Of a stretch of 64,000 bases of DNA, positions 1-12,297 are shown piece by piece. The notes beneath the pieces were generated by a model. That model saw nothing but the letters and a program-made list of their open reading frames with translations. It did not search any database and had not been told where the DNA came from. Position numbers and translations under genes: made by a program. The DNA comes from Linnemannia hyalina (taxonomy: Eukaryota; Mortierellomycota; Mortierellomycetes; Mortierellales; Mortierellaceae): contig JAHRHY010000002.1 in NCBI GenBank assembly GCA_019671135.1, positions 1 through 64,000 of the forward strand. The letters are read 5' to 3'. How positions within the stretch are numbered: position 1 is the stretch's first letter; every line of letters starts with the position of its first letter.

Positions 1-302
1 CCAAGCATATTAATCGTACGTACCCTTGGTGAGCAGATTGAATCCGACTTGTATTTTAGGGTAGTATCCTCAGAGCACTGCCTGGTCTTTTGCACGTCTT
101 TGCTCTATTAGATGCGCAAAATGCACAAGGTAAATATAAATAATGATCTTACAAGGACATTTTCATGTTTATGTCTTTGGCCATTATTGACACAAACGTT
201 ACAGGCCGGCTGTCATCACTGTTGGGACGTACTTCATCGTCAGCGGCTTTGCTCTTCTCTTTGCTCTCATCGTTCATCTCCTCCTTGCTCTCGCCATTCA
301 TG

Positions 303-1728
303 TCATCCTTGTCCTCGCCGTGAGTTTTTGCCTCCTTTTCCCATCGTATCGTTACCGCTCGTCTCCTCCACACCATCACCTGACTTTTTTAAATAATGAA
401 GGATTAGTTAGTATAGAACATTAAAAAAATGCAATAGCAATGCATTGTTATTAATTGCCGTTTCATTCCATTACCTTGGGTGCAGACTTGATGGTCAAGA
501 GGGGGAAGCCTTGCGCCTATAAAACAAATACTGCCTGCATTATGAATCACATTTTTTAAAACAGTATAGCTGAAACCATGGCGCACAAGATCGCAAAAAA
601 TAATCTTGTTACCTTTTCATAGCCTATGACCCGCGCCAAATAAGCGGTTCGATAAATCGGAATGTTCTTTTCCTCCCATCCATGGCACCCGTTCTTGAAG
701 AGAATGTCATGTTCGACTGCAAATGCGGCAATAATTCCACACGAGACCCCATCCTGTCTGGGCACCTTGATAAAGGCAAGAGGGGCGTTGTCGATTTCCT
801 TCCAAGTAGGAAAGTATAACTTAACAAAGGCCTTGATAGCCCCGGTAGTTTCAGCATACTTTAGATGATCCAGCTTGGCGCTAGACTTATCACCAACTGA
901 CAAGGTTCGGGCAACAGCGTCGATTCGGTAAAAGATCCAATGATTGCTCCGGATGAGTGCAAAAGCATACACTCTATCTGGACGCCCCGCCTCGAAAAAA
1001 GCTGTAACCTTCTTGTCCTTCTCGATTGTTCGATTGATGTTCCATTGCCACGTCCAGTGCTGTATCGTTGATGAGGCGACGAACAAGGTGCGTTGTCCTT
1101 GTGGGCTGATACCCAATTCGCGTTGGAAATAACATGCGATTCCATCCAGGGCCTCGCCGCTCAACCACTGATTGCCGGCAAAACTCAAGATGGCCTGATA
1201 ATCCAGGGGCTTGGGGAGGCTGTCTTGCAATCTATGTGTCTCCAGAAACGTTATGAGATATGTGTAGAGATCCGTGTTGATCGATTTCACGGGTCCATTG
1301 AGCCATGCAATCATCGTCGACAGCCTCTGTCGATAATAATCGGTCGCAGCTATCTCTGATAGAGTCCAAAAGTCGATGTGGGTGTTCGATCTCATTTGGA
1401 GGTAAAATCCCGATCCTGCAGTATAAAAATGGATCCAGTGTGGGGTTGTGCTCTTTTTAAGCTCTTTCGCCGCGTTTTGGATGGTGGCAACCGTGGGCTC
1501 GTCGAGAACAAAAGGAATGTTCTTGAGATGGTGAGGGGAACAAATTAATTTCCCTGACGTCGGCTCCTCAGGAACGAGCTTCCAACCAGCACGGAGTCTG
1601 CGTACTCTGGGAAAGTGGGCATCGACCAACTGTACGCCCGTCAACTCTTCGCGCCACTCGGTTCCATAGGGAATGGTGGTTGCATGCTTAGGAGGAGAAA
1701 AGGCAGGAATCTCAACGCAGAACTCCAT
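303..1728 (-). CDS. Ulp1-like (C48 family) cysteine protease, apparently catalytically complete
   Basis: The first exon (1728-613) encodes about 372 residues and ends in a Ulp1-type catalytic core. The core has a His in RSNHWIFYRID, an Asp in SVGDKSS and a Gln/Cys pair in RQDGVSCG, so the usual His-Asp-Gln-Cys set is present. C48 enzymes remove SUMO-like modifiers, and related domains also occur in transposons. At 613 the frame reaches a GTAAC donor. A 42-nt exon (516-475) and a short tail exon (383-303) can be joined in frame to give 412 residues; these two are less certain. If unspliced, the ORF runs to 556. The N-terminal 200 residues match nothing I recognise. The gene is divergent from the related gene at 3293, which has lost catalytic residues. 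Confidence 0.65.
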
Positions 1729-3292
1729 GGACTAATCGTGGTGGACAAAAGAGTTGATATTAGTCTTTAAATTATTAACTGGAACTGGAAGAACATAACA
1801 AAACCTTGAGAATACCAACAATGCTCGCCTTCTTCACAATGATGGAGGTTGGAAGCCAAAGAAATTTAAAAGGAGAAATAACAAGAAGATGCCATGTTTT
1901 GGCCCTCGGTTGTCAGGTTTTCACCATAAGCAATTTCCAACCCTCGAAATTGAACGCAAGATGCATTCATTTCATTTCGGTTTGCCACGTGACCCGCCAC
2001 CAACCAAGATTTTGCCACCAACCAACGCGACTGGAAATATTAGTTGTACTCTCTGGAATGTACGCTTACTTCTGTTGGTACCCGTGGGATCTAGGCCAGT
2101 ACCTACAAAGGGCTACTTGCCTAGAACCCTTGTCAACAAGCTCTTTGCCCCTTTTCCCCCGATGCCCATCTGTCTTTGCCCTTCGCTTCTGCCATTTACA
2201 TTCTCCATTCTAGATTCCATTTACATTCTCCATTCTAGATTCCATTCACATTTCAGGCCTTACCCCATCCCATTTCTTGTTCATCCCGTTCGTAGATAAA
2301 TAGACCCCTTGTCCTCTTGTTCTTGTCCTCCAGTCTGCAATAACTCATCTCCCACCTGTCCCCACCTGTCCTCTCTTCCCTGCACGCTACTTCCATACTG
2401 AACCGTATTATAATAACACCATACACACTACCCATCCTGTCTGATCATTGCATAAGATGTTTGCTGGGATGCTGATTCTCTCTACCTTGATAGAAAAAAA
2501 TGACAGCATATACACACCAACACCTTGTTTAGCTTGGACTGTATTGACTTGTAGAGACGGTAATAAGCGAAGGCGAAAATGTGCAAAGCGTTGACATAGT
2601 ATACCTAAATAATACCGGCAAAGAAAATAAGCGAAGACGTTGAAGTTCACGGGTAGAACGGTGGAAATAATGATGGCTGCCGCTGTTTGAGATATGGCTG
2701 GCTGAAAACAAAAAAGCAAAAAAAAAAAAGGGAGGCGTTGGTTTGCATGCTTTTAACTTTTCGCTCCTTCGGCAATAATACTTCTATGTACATTGGAGCC
2801 ATGACGGAAAGTACCTAGGTATTCCCTCACCATCCCTTGTCGGAGATGACATTAACACTGAATAACTTGACGATGACAACTGTATCCATTCATCACGCCC
2901 ATGGTGTGTTGAAAGCATTAGAAGTCGCAATAACGCCTATGAGCAGCACCGAATTATTGTTTATCCCGTACAACATGTATCTTTTTTCATGTACCACAAT
3001 TGGTTGAAAAGAAAGTGACAGTGAGGAGTAGTGGTCGTTTACGCCAATGGCACGATAGAGAGCATAATGTCGTGAGTTGTCTCACAAGTGCGCAAACGAA
3101 AAGAAACCGACGGGATGCAACAATGGTATGCGAGGCATCACAACAGCAAGTTTCAATGACTGGGACGATCTAGCCCCTTTTTTTTTTTTTTTTTTTTTTG
3201 GAACTATTAAAGTAATTTATATTCCACAAGAATAATGAATGTATCTTTACTTTGTCCTCCTTCCCTCCACCCTCGTTCTCTCGTTATTCATC
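1729..3292. other. Divergent intergenic region between the two Ulp1-like genes
   Basis: No supported gene. It contains a perfect 25-bp tandem duplication (2192-2216 and 2217-2241) and a T-rich run near 3177-3199. The segment around 2325-2455 resembles 6560-6700, suggesting a dispersed non-coding repeat. The region must carry the promoters of both flanking genes. Confidence 0.5.
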
Positions 3293-5175
3293 ATGAGCAA
3301 AGTCGATGTTCGGGCATTGACCCAGGCTATCAACTACCAGCCATCGAACACCAATACCTTTGGTCTCCAGTGGATGATGCATCTCGGTCAAGCTGCTAGC
3401 GGCCGCCTATTGTTACAGCTTCTTGAAGTTATTCCTTCGGTGAAGTCAATGGAGGAGCCCCAGATTGTTGCCCGCAACTACGGATGTCCTGCTATTCACC
3501 CACCAGCCGTTCAGAAATGGACAGAGACTGTTCCTTGCAAGGACACAGTCCGGAGGTGCATTCATTTTATGGCAGATGATGAACGTACGAGGGCCGAGGA
3601 AGATGACAAGTTGGGTCGACCGATGGAATTCGCTGATTTGGAGCCGTATTACTTTTACTATAAAGAAGCGGGGTGGTCTTTCACTCAGAGGCAGATCTGG
3701 CACCTTAGTCAAGTAAGTACTGTGTACTCGTTTGAAAATATGGCTTTGATTTATTATCTGGCTTTTTTTACCCAGCTCACCTTTTGCTTAGTTTCACATT
3801 CTAAGAGACTTTGCACTCTCAATCCAAGACATGCTGCATTGGCTGGACTCTGAAGTCGATGGTGTGGATGTTGCCTTTGCCGGATATCTCAAAAGGGCAA
3901 TCCTCGACAATCCTGCTACTATAGGTCAGTCGTCCGCGTGTTTATACATCCGGTCCTTCCAGCCTAGATTCACCAATGCTATCGCACCAAGTTTTACAAG
4001 CATTTTCACTTTACGTGAGAGGGCGTGCCTGGACAAGGGCATTATGGATTGTGTTCTTGCACTCTTCACTCGTTGCTATGGTCTAGATGGTCGGATATTG
4101 TTTGCGCCTATTGATCTCACCGGGAAGAGACCCATTGCTTGGAGTACAAGAACAAGGAGACTGGCGATAATGATTTGCACATTTGTCCGAATGGATCATG
4201 AGCACTGGGGTGCGATTATCTTGGATCTGAACAGCCACATTATCTATTTCGGATCTTCATCCAATCACCCCATCACTCTGGGGCATCTCAAGCCTCTTTT
4301 GTCCTATATCAACCCGTTGTCTGCCGCTAAAGATCAGTGGACAGTTGCAATGAAGAACATCAAACCTCTTTCCACCTCTGCTCTGCCTCAACTTCCGGAC
4401 CTCGGAGCCCTCGCGATCGCAATGGCGATGGAACAACGGTGCAACACTCATGCCAACTGGAGCAGACATACCTCTCTTTTCGAGTACCGACTCCGCCTGC
4501 TGCGTTTATTTACCTGTTACACCCATGTAAGTGTTTGCTCTTTTCTCTACTTTTTTTACGCACAAAAAAGCATACACACCTACACCCATCTCATCATTTC
4601 CCTTTGTCTGTTCTTCTAAAAAGATCGGGGCGGACACCATTTGGCGAGAATATTTGCTACATGAGCCGTATCTGCCTATTATGTCGCAGCATGACGATTT
4701 CATCCTTTGGTTAACCTCCCCATCTCAAGCCGACAGTAATGATGGTAGTGGGGACATTGGCCGGAACGTAGATGATGAAGGGGACAATGACTTAGTTGAT
4801 GATGATGGAAATGGCAGAGTCGAGTGGGAGGAAGACAGTGAGAATGAAGGAGAATTTAACTATGGCGCTAAAGGTATATTGTCACTCTATTACGGCTTAG
4901 TGAAGAATGAAGCAACCACCAAAAAAATCAACTCGGTTTTAATTTCTCTTCTCTTGTCCTTGCTAGATGTACAAGACCGTTGGTTTATTAAGATGGTGAA
5001 ACGCACTATTACGATTGGCCTGGATCTTTGTCTTACGCAGGATTCGATTATTACCCTTGTTATGAGGGACGCCTGTAACAAGCCTGATTTGGACCAGGCG
5101 CAACTCTCTACATTTGTAAAGAATTACTACAACAAAAAAAAGAAGAATTGGGCGAACCCCTGGCTTGAAGGCTAG
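3293..5175 (+). CDS. Ulp1-like domain protein, predicted pseudoprotease
   Basis: Three exons (3293-3712, 3792-4526, 4624-5175) join in phase 0 at GTAAGT donors and give about 568 residues. An in-frame 93-nt segment (4874-4966) with GT and AG ends may be a further intron. The fold-defining stretch resembles the C48 protease at 303-1728: HEHWGAIILDL matches its catalytic His region. The Asp position, however, reads YFGSSS, and the Gln/Cys motif reads PQLPDLGAL, with Leu where Cys is expected. A protease function is therefore unlikely; a binding or regulatory role is inference. Exon 3 has a strongly acidic Asp/Glu-rich stretch after SQADSNDG. The start ATG at 3293 was chosen because it opens the exon shortly after a pyrimidine-rich leader. 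Confidence 0.65.
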
Positions 5176-6420
5176 AGTGAAGACACACAGTCCAAAGCAT
5201 TTTGTTAACGATAGTAGAAATGAAGGAATGTAGCAGCTACCAGCTCCACTATTTCACCGCTACTTAACACTGGCCCTTTCTCAATTTCACTGACACTCAG
5301 CTCACTATATCTTTGAATGACAGTGTCTTTCTGTGAAATAACCTCTGCGATCAGCCCTTGATTACAACCGTGTAAATCCCATGTCCACGTTTTCCTGCAT
5401 TGTTTTACGAGTACACGTTCATCTTTTCCTTCCCCCTCCCACGCAAATACGAACAAAAACAGCACACGACTCCATCAAACATATTATTTGGCAACGAGCA
5501 TCCCCCTCCTTCCGCCAGCAAATGCAATCTTACCTACCTGCAGTTATCATTGGTGCGACATTCAATGGCCATCAGAGCCATTGTCGCTCCTTCAAACGCA
5601 ATGGCATCATGTCTATATGACCCTTATGCGTCACCTTTTTACTGCGTGTGTATGGCAACTAGCCATCTCAGCTGCATCTTTGTAGCTCGTTTTTTAACAT
5701 AACCATTAATCGAAGGAGAAAATACACAAGCGGCTTCATTTTTTATTGCCGTGTCTGTTCATTCATCCCCTTCGTTTCCTCTTTGCCTTGACTGTGTTGC
5801 TTGGTGCATATTATTTTTCCTTGTCCGCGCCTCGAATGTCTCGCGTGCTGTATGTTGTTGTCTTACTCTTGCCCTCACTGTCTTGCTTGGTGCATTTATT
5901 TTTCGCTCTGTGTGAGCCCTTCGATCAAATCCACCATACAACGCCTTTTGGAGGAAATGCCCACAAGTTCGTTATTCAAAGGTCGGAATACTTCTACCAG
6001 AGCTTGTCTTTTGAATAGTCAAGTCCTGCCTAATAGACTCGGCACACCGCATTAAACGCAGAGAACAATCCCCCTAATTTATCCTGCTTTCCCAAACGAC
6101 CTCTTCCTGTTTTTCATCTTTCCTTACGTAAATGATACCTATGTTTAGAAAGCCCTTGCCACGTTTTCCCCCAAGACCGCCAGGCCCCAGGTTGCCCCGG
6201 TTACGCAGGAATAGGTTTTGTCCTACTTCCATTGAACGCGTAATGTGATTTCAGATGTCACATCACGTGACTTACGCCACCAACTGAGCCACCACCCAAG
6301 ATCCAAGCCCACCCATGTTCCAAGCCCCGTCTAACATCCCAAGCCCCGTCCAACATCCAAGCCCATCCAATGTCCAAGCACTGCCTTGGTTTCTTCAGTT
6401 CATCTGGCCCTTAGCATGAA
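5176..6420. other. Intergenic, no supported gene
   Basis: Pyrimidine-rich AT/CT sequence with only short ORFs that lack domain signal. Positions about 6297-6385 hold degenerate copies of a unit containing CCAAGCCC and CATCC. The stretch just before the MITE at 6421 looks like a dispersed repeat. Confidence 0.5.
6297..6385. repeat. Degenerate short tandem repeat (CCAAGCCC-type)
   Basis: Five or so irregular units built around CCAAGCCC followed by a variable CATCC/CATGTT segment are visible in succession. Spacing varies, so this is a decayed minisatellite and not a regular array. Confidence 0.55.
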
Positions 6421-6523
6421 TAGTGTTTCTTAAGAACATAGTGCATTCGCATTTGCATTCGCATTCGCATCATGTAAAATCAATGGAAACCCCTTTATTT
6501 GCATTCGCATTTGAGAAACACTA
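6421..6523. mobile_element. hAT-type MITE with (GCATTC)n interior
   Basis: The element starts TAGTGTTTCTTAA and ends TTGAGAAACACTA, which are near-perfect terminal inverted repeats. It is flanked on both sides by the 8-bp direct repeat AGCATGAA (6413-6420 and 6524-6531). An 8-bp target duplication is characteristic of hAT transposons. The 103-bp body is mostly GCATTC-type hexamer repeats and has no coding capacity. A second element with the same ends lies at 18743-18968 but has a different microsatellite interior. Confidence 0.85.
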
Positions 6524-7666
6524 AGCATGAACATACCCCTTATTCCCTTATCTTATTCCCCAGTCTGCAATAACTCGCTTCCATCTGTCCCCTGCCTTTC
6601 TTCTGCACACTCTTCTTTTTATTCCATCCTTTTCCTTCAGAATAAACATAACAAATACAATACACATTCATTCGTGTTCTGTCTAATCATTGCAGCCCTC
6701 TGGATTGTCTTTTATGGAAAGGATAAGAATGGTATCTTTTCTCTATTTCATTCTGCTCTCGCCTTGAAGACGGCAGCTAGGGATGTCAGTCGACTGGGGA
6801 AACACCGGGTGCAGTCTTGTTATTTATTTTTTCCGTACGCGAGTTGATTTTTTAACCCTACAGTTCACGGATTGTATCTAATAAAAAAGGGCTTTTAAAA
6901 GTCTGCTCCATGACACCATATAACAAGCCACAGTCCTCTAATCCTGGCTCGTCCGCTCTGCACAACAATCGATCCCTCTCTCAGGGGCGGTGCGGTAGAA
7001 AATAAACTAGATACGAATGAAGGGAGTTCTTCCCATTCTCTCCATAAATGACAAGCGCCTCTTTCCTACCGGGTTTTCTGGCAAACGCGCATTAGTGGTG
7101 CGAAGATCAATAGATAGACTCGAACAGCGCCTATCGTCATGTACAGCTAGAGAGGCACCTCCAAGTAACCAACAAGCTTATGTACGACCTAAACCACATC
7201 TCACCTGGTTACCACCTCTATCCATTCCATTATCTACCGATACTTCTATCTGAATCGCTCCCCTATCTAACTACGTACCTATCCACCACACCATCCAGAA
7301 CTCAGTAACCCTAACACGTCTAATTACCCTAGGTTCCCCTGCACAATAAACGTCATCGATTCTTGCAACTTTGCACTCGACCTTTCGATCCTCTTGTGTC
7401 CTCTTATCTCTTCCTTATTCTCCCCCTTGCTCCATGTCTTGCTCTTTCCTTTTTTCCATGCCTTACCTCTGTTGCTATTACAGCGAGGTCCTTAGTTGAG
7501 CACCATACAATCATATACATCAAAACAAAACAGTAATAAAATCCATTTTCCAAAGCAGTGTGTTGTACTGATGGGCCAACTCATGGACTTAAAAAAAAGC
7601 ATGATGGACAATGCTTGGATAATGCTTGCACAACGCGAAAAAAACGAAAAGAAAATCTAGTGACAG
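6524..7666. other. Intergenic, no supported gene
   Basis: Only small ORFs are present. The part at about 6560-6700 resembles 2325-2455. A pyrimidine-rich stretch near 7345-7440 resembles 20860-20960. These are probably dispersed repeat fragments. Confidence 0.45.
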
Positions 7667-8322
7667 CTAAAGGGGGTAAGACCCATTGGCATCAACATTC
7701 ATGTATGCATCTATGTTTTATATCCGTCTCGTCTAGGGTAAAGTCCATGGTATAGGAGTAAAACAATAAAATTATGCTAACAATCATGTATCCTGCGCCC
7801 TCATTGCCTTCATTGCCTTCGGATGTGCTGCCTTGTTTTTTGTTGTTTTTTTTGGCTATGTACAGGTGAATTAAAAAAAGAAAAATATCCTCATGGAATC
7901 TAAAGGGTCAAGACCTATTGGTATCAAGATTCATGCATGCAAGCATGTTTCACGTCTGTCTCGTCCAGGGGTAAAGTCCATGGCATAGGAACATAACAAT
8001 AAAAATATGCTAACAATCATGTGTCCTTTGCCCTCATTGCATTCACTACCTTTGCATGTGTTGTCTTTTTTTTTGGATCCTTTTTTATTTTTTTTTTGGC
8101 CTACATTGCCTACGTTGGCTATGTACAGATGAATGAAAATTATCCTGATGGCAGCTAGAGGGGCAAGACCTGTTGGCATTAAGATTCATGTATGCATGGA
8201 TGTCTCTCATCTGTCTCATCCAGTGTGAAGTCCATGGCATGCGAATATAACAATAAAAATACGCCAGCAACCGTGTGTCCTTTGCCTTCATTGCCTTCAT
8301 TGCCTTTGCATTTGTTGTTGTT
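7667..8322. repeat. Three tandem diverged copies of a ~170-bp repeat (unit ~235-250 bp)
   Basis: Copies start near 7667, 7901 and 8154. Each has an AAGACC..TTGGCAT segment, then GTAAAGTCCATGG or a variant, an ACAATAAAA..ATGC segment and a CTTCATTGCCTT segment. A linker containing GGCTATGTACAG separates copies 1-2 and 2-3. Similarity between copies is roughly 75-85 percent by eye. No coding frame is shared, so this looks non-coding. Confidence 0.75.
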
Positions 8323-8335
8323 TTTTTTTTTTTTT

Positions 8336-8740
8336 AGAGGGAGAGAAAGATAAAGAGAGAGAAAGGGAGGCAAAGAGAAAAGAGAGAAAGACAAAGGCAG
8401 AGAGAGAGAGAGATAGACAAAGAGAGAGAGGAAAACAAGGAGGCAGAGAGGGACAAAGGAAGGGAGAAAGAGAATGACAAAGAGTGAAAGAGAGGAAGTT
8501 AAAGGAAGGGAGAAAGAGAATGACAAAGAGTGAAAGAGAGGAAGTTAAAGAAAGATAGAGGGAGAGACAAAGAAAGAGAGAAGGAGTGTCAAAGAATAAG
8601 AGAAGGAGTGTCAAAGAATGAGAGAAGGAGTGTCAAAGAAAGAGAGAAGGAGTGTCAAAGAAAGAGAGATGAAGACTAAGAGAGGGACAGGGAGTCAAGG
8701 ATAGAGAGAGACAAAGGTGAGAGGATAAAATGGAATGAGG
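8336..8740. repeat. ~400-nt purine-only (GA-rich) tract
   Basis: The plus strand is almost entirely A and G, with sub-repeats such as GAAGGAGTGTCAAAGAA recurring three or four times near 8580-8660. It directly follows the tandem repeats. Long ORFs on the minus strand here (Ser/Leu/Phe-rich) are artefacts of composition. Confidence 0.8.
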
Positions 8741-9194
8741 GCTACTTGAACAAAGTCTATAGTGATCATCCTCCAGCGGGGTATCAAGCAAGGCGTGCAA
8801 GTAACAAAACCCGCAGTCGAGAAAAATGGTGAAGTGTATGTATATGAACATTTTTTGGTATTATTTGGGGTGCCTGAAATGGTCAAGAGGGATCACTGAA
8901 CAGCCGATGGTGTCTGAATTTGACTCTTTGACGAGAATCTCAATGCACGGCGAGGAAAGGAGAAGTCTATTGAGAACGACGGGTAGCACTGGTCAAATGA
9001 TCTTTTTGCCATCAGCGCGGCAAAAAGAAAGTGCAAAAAGCATTTCTATTCTGACAGGGTGTTTTGATTTCCATCCATGCTCCTGTTCAAACAGGCCCCT
9101 GTTAGAATTGAAAAAAGACCAAAAACATATGGCAATTTATTTTTGGAAATTCCCTGTCAGTGCAATACTAACAGGGGGTGTCTGACAGGGGGTG

Positions 9195-10079
9195 TTAGAA
9201 TATCTTTTTCGCATCCATCAACCTCTTCATCCGATGGTAGTACTGCTTGTACGATTCACCTCGTTCTAATCCCATCTTGATCACCTTCTCAACCTCATCT
9301 GTTCTCTCAGTCTGCGTCATAGCACTCTCCACAAACACTTTCTCGCATCTCGCCCACGGCCACTTTCCTTCAGGGTCACGACTCAAGACTGCATTCATGG
9401 CATCAGACGCTTTGCGATCCATATTCGCCAAGCACAACAACCTTGAACATCTCTCATCGAACCCGCCCGTCGTGAACTTTGTTACTCCTATTCTATGGAA
9501 TTCGTACAGGAACTCTCGGACGTTGGTAATCAAGGGACCGTGGATCTTGATGTCAAGAACAGGAAGCAGATGAGCCTCGACCAACCGATGGTAACGCGGA
9601 AACTCATTCGACAACTTGATCTCGTCAATCTTTCCACCCTTCTTAACCCCCAACTCCTCATTCTCCTCTCTGGTCACAACACTAGAGAATGCCGTCCTCC
9701 CCATGGACCTCTCAGCACTCTCTAGGTCATCCAGCATGACATTCCACTCGTTCATCGCGGTCTTGGCCTCAGCGATCTGACGTGTCAGTTCCGCCAACTT
9801 TGGTCGCTCCTGGTCGCCCTCCTCTTGGCTCAACCCTTGGATGCGCGCGGCTAACTGCATCTTCTGTCTCGTCAACGTCGCCAGTTGCATCGAATACTCC
9901 TTCATCTTTCCTCTGGCTGCATGGGCATCCATAAAGTCAGAGCCAACAGTCTCCTGCATGTCAACATCAACGTCCATGCCTGCTCCCTCATCTCGTCCCG
10001 ACGTCAAGGTAAGTGCATCTAACGCACCAACAACCTTATTGCCAACGTCCTCGTTCTTCTTTGCCGTATTCGCTGCCAT
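9195..10079 (-). mobile_element. Truncated retrotransposon gag-like ORF
   Basis: A 294-residue ORF begins with a low-complexity acidic N-terminus, then a predicted coiled coil (about residues 58-105), then a helical segment with patterns typical of LTR-retrotransposon Gag capsid (for example YHRLVEAHLLP and a Trp-rich stretch near WPWARCEKVF). It stops abruptly after MDAKKIF with no zinc knuckle or pol downstream, so the element is broken. An LTR-like repeat (10842-11010) lies 760 bp upstream in the right orientation to be its 5' LTR. That link is inference. The family assignment is by overall character, not by a diagnostic motif. Confidence 0.5.
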
Positions 10080-10841
10080 TTTCTATGACCCAATTAAAGG
10101 AAAAGAAAACAAACAGACAAGCAGAATAAACAGAAAACGAAATGAGCTTTTGAAAACTGATGATCAACCAGACTGCACCCCAGAAAAAATAATACTGTTA
10201 CTACTAACGTCAACTTCCAGTACTTTTTTGCTCAGTGATCCACTTGATTCAAAATAAAAATTAAAAACAACACCCAGAAAAAACTAAAAGTTTTCTGATG
10301 CAAATGAATTCGGATGAGGGCACACCTAAATGCCAACAAAGACGAATCCCGCGTTTATTTGAACAAGAATGTCCTTGATCAAAACTAACGGTGAGTTTTC
10401 TAATGAATCTCTGCTACCGTGTTATATGAAGACCTCAAATGACCACACAGATGTATGATCGCACTTGAAAGCTCCAACACAAAAAGGTAGAATAGTAACC
10501 AAATAATAACAACGAAAGTAACCGCCTGTTACACTTCGTATTAATGATCAGTCTCTGCTGTAACCTTGTCACTAGTGACCAGATGCACGCACGAAATGAC
10601 CACAAATAAAAGAAAAGGATCCTGTCCTTGTTGGATTATCCTGAAAATAGAGAAAAATCCTGACAGTAAAGGTCCTGTTCTGTAATGATCCGTAAATGCT
10701 CCCGTTACGTCCTGAATCGCTCCTGTAGATTGATGGAGTGTTCCTCGTAATGGGTTGAATGAATAAATAAATGAGTGGATGGATCCTGTCAATCGTTGGA
10801 CGGATTCTGATCCCGATCCGTGTTGTATTTATCAAAAAAAA
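10080..10841. other. Possible leader of the gag-like element; no gene
   Basis: AT-rich sequence between the gag-like ORF and an LTR-like repeat on its 5' side. It contains no supported ORF. If the repeat is the element's LTR, this is its untranslated leader, but no standard TGG primer-binding site follows the LTR end. Confidence 0.35.
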
Positions 10842-11010
10842 TGAAACTTTTTACGCTAGTCACGCACAATCGAATTGATAAGACAAGAGAGGGATCTTTG
10901 TTAACAGCCCAGACACCTCCATTTATGTCGGTGTCTGGTCATATGACTAAATTACTGTCTCTAGCCTAATTACATTAGCTGACACCCCCGAGACAGGCAA
11001 ATATGCGACA
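10842..11010. repeat. 169-bp LTR-like repeat, copy 1
   Basis: Nearly identical to 11298-11466. It begins TGAAAC and ends GCGACA, consistent with TG...CA LTR ends. Unlike copy 2 it has no matching 5-bp flanks, so it may be one end of a larger rearranged element, possibly the gag-like fragment at 9195-10079. Confidence 0.7.
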
Positions 11011-11297
11011 GCAGTGCTGATATGTACTCTTACAAGCTGAAAAAGTCAGGGTTACGCACACAGGTAGCAATGGATTGTAATGGCATGGCTTTGTTTGTCT
11101 CTAAATCTGCACCTTGCAAGAACAATGCCGATGGAGCAATGCTGCTGATGATGAAGTTGGACAAGAGAGTGCATGAGTTGGATTGCATTGCTCTTGATGG
11201 AGGGTATCCACAGTTCTTGAGGAGGCTTATAGATGAGTCTGACACTCTCACACTCCAAAATTTCGCTCATCCATACCGCAAAAAGAAGAACAAGGAC

Positions 11298-11466
11298 TGA
11301 AAATTTTTACGCTAGTCACGCACAATCGATTTGATAAGACAGGAGAGGGATCTTTGTTAACAGCCCAGACACCTCCATTTATGCCGGTGTCAGGTCATAT
11401 GACTAAATTACTGTCTCTAGCCTAATTACATTAGCTGACACCCCCGAGACAGGCAAATATGCGACA
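11298..11466. mobile_element. Solo LTR (169 bp) with 5-bp target duplication
   Basis: Starts TGAAAATT and ends GCGACA. It is flanked by AGGAC on both sides (11293-11297 and 11467-11471). The flanking transposase reading frame resumes in phase directly after the second AGGAC, which confirms that this is an insertion. Nearly identical to 10842-11010. Confidence 0.88.
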
Positions 11467-11941
11467 AGGACCTTACACAGGAAGAAGCATCCCACAACTC
11501 CACCTTTGGTAGTTTCCGCTCTCAGATGGAGTCTCTATTTGGCGAATTTTCACGTACACGTCACACGGAAATGGTTTTTTAAAACATCCAACTCTCTGTC
11601 AACGACCTGTGTACCATTCGAGTTGACGTATACAATCCGAATTTGCAAGAGAGATACAATATAAATAGGCACCAAGCAAGTTGCGATTTTTTAAAAACTA
11701 GTCTCTCATCTGCATTTCATGGCAAAGATGCAACATAGTCAGAACAAGTTTTGGAGTATCATCGACAAGAACTAATGTCCTTAATTTCGATGCGAAGGAT
11801 GCGATCTGGTAATGGACATGTACATTCAGGAGAGATCTATGCGAAAAACTATGGTACTTTTCTGTTTGGAGAATGTAGTAATATTTAGTAGGATGATTGC
11901 GTGCGAAATATTACAATGGTTAGCGTACGTGTGTCGTAGAG

Positions 11942-12297
11942 ATGGTCATCTCTGATGTTCTCAAGCCAACACATTGATTTATAGCACGTGACTTCGCCCG
12001 AGTTTGACTCTCGCAATGTCCAGAATTTTTCCGGCTCCATCTGACACATTCTAGTTCTCGCGACGCGACGATGACTAATCGAGTTCTAGAAAGATCCTCA
12101 GCATATGATGGTGATTGATCCAGTTCTAGAAGACCTTCACAATTCTGCGATGATGACTAAGCATCTTCTAGAATGATCTTTACCACAACTATATAAACAC
12201 CAGTAGTCCATAACAATAAAGAGTAGTTTAATTCCGAACAACTCACTCTGATCCACACTTCTGACTTCCGATAAACTTACACACCAAGTTTATTACA
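11942..12297. mobile_element. Solo LTR (356 bp), different family
   Basis: Starts TGTCGTAGAG and ends TTTATTACA (TGT...ACA ends). It is flanked by ACGTG on both sides (11937-11941 and 12298-12302). It contains a TATA-like CTATATAAACACC near 12188 and an AATAAAG poly(A)-like signal downstream, in promoter-then-terminator order, so it reads on the plus strand. Confidence 0.85.

Noticed and set aside
8179..8614. Long minus-strand ORFs rich in Ser, Leu and Phe
   Set aside because: They are the complement of a purine-only tract; composition alone keeps stops out.
10842..11466. Two direct repeats read as the LTRs of one small element enclosing 11011-11297
   Set aside because: The second repeat has its own perfect target duplication, and the enclosed DNA is transposase sequence that continues beyond it.
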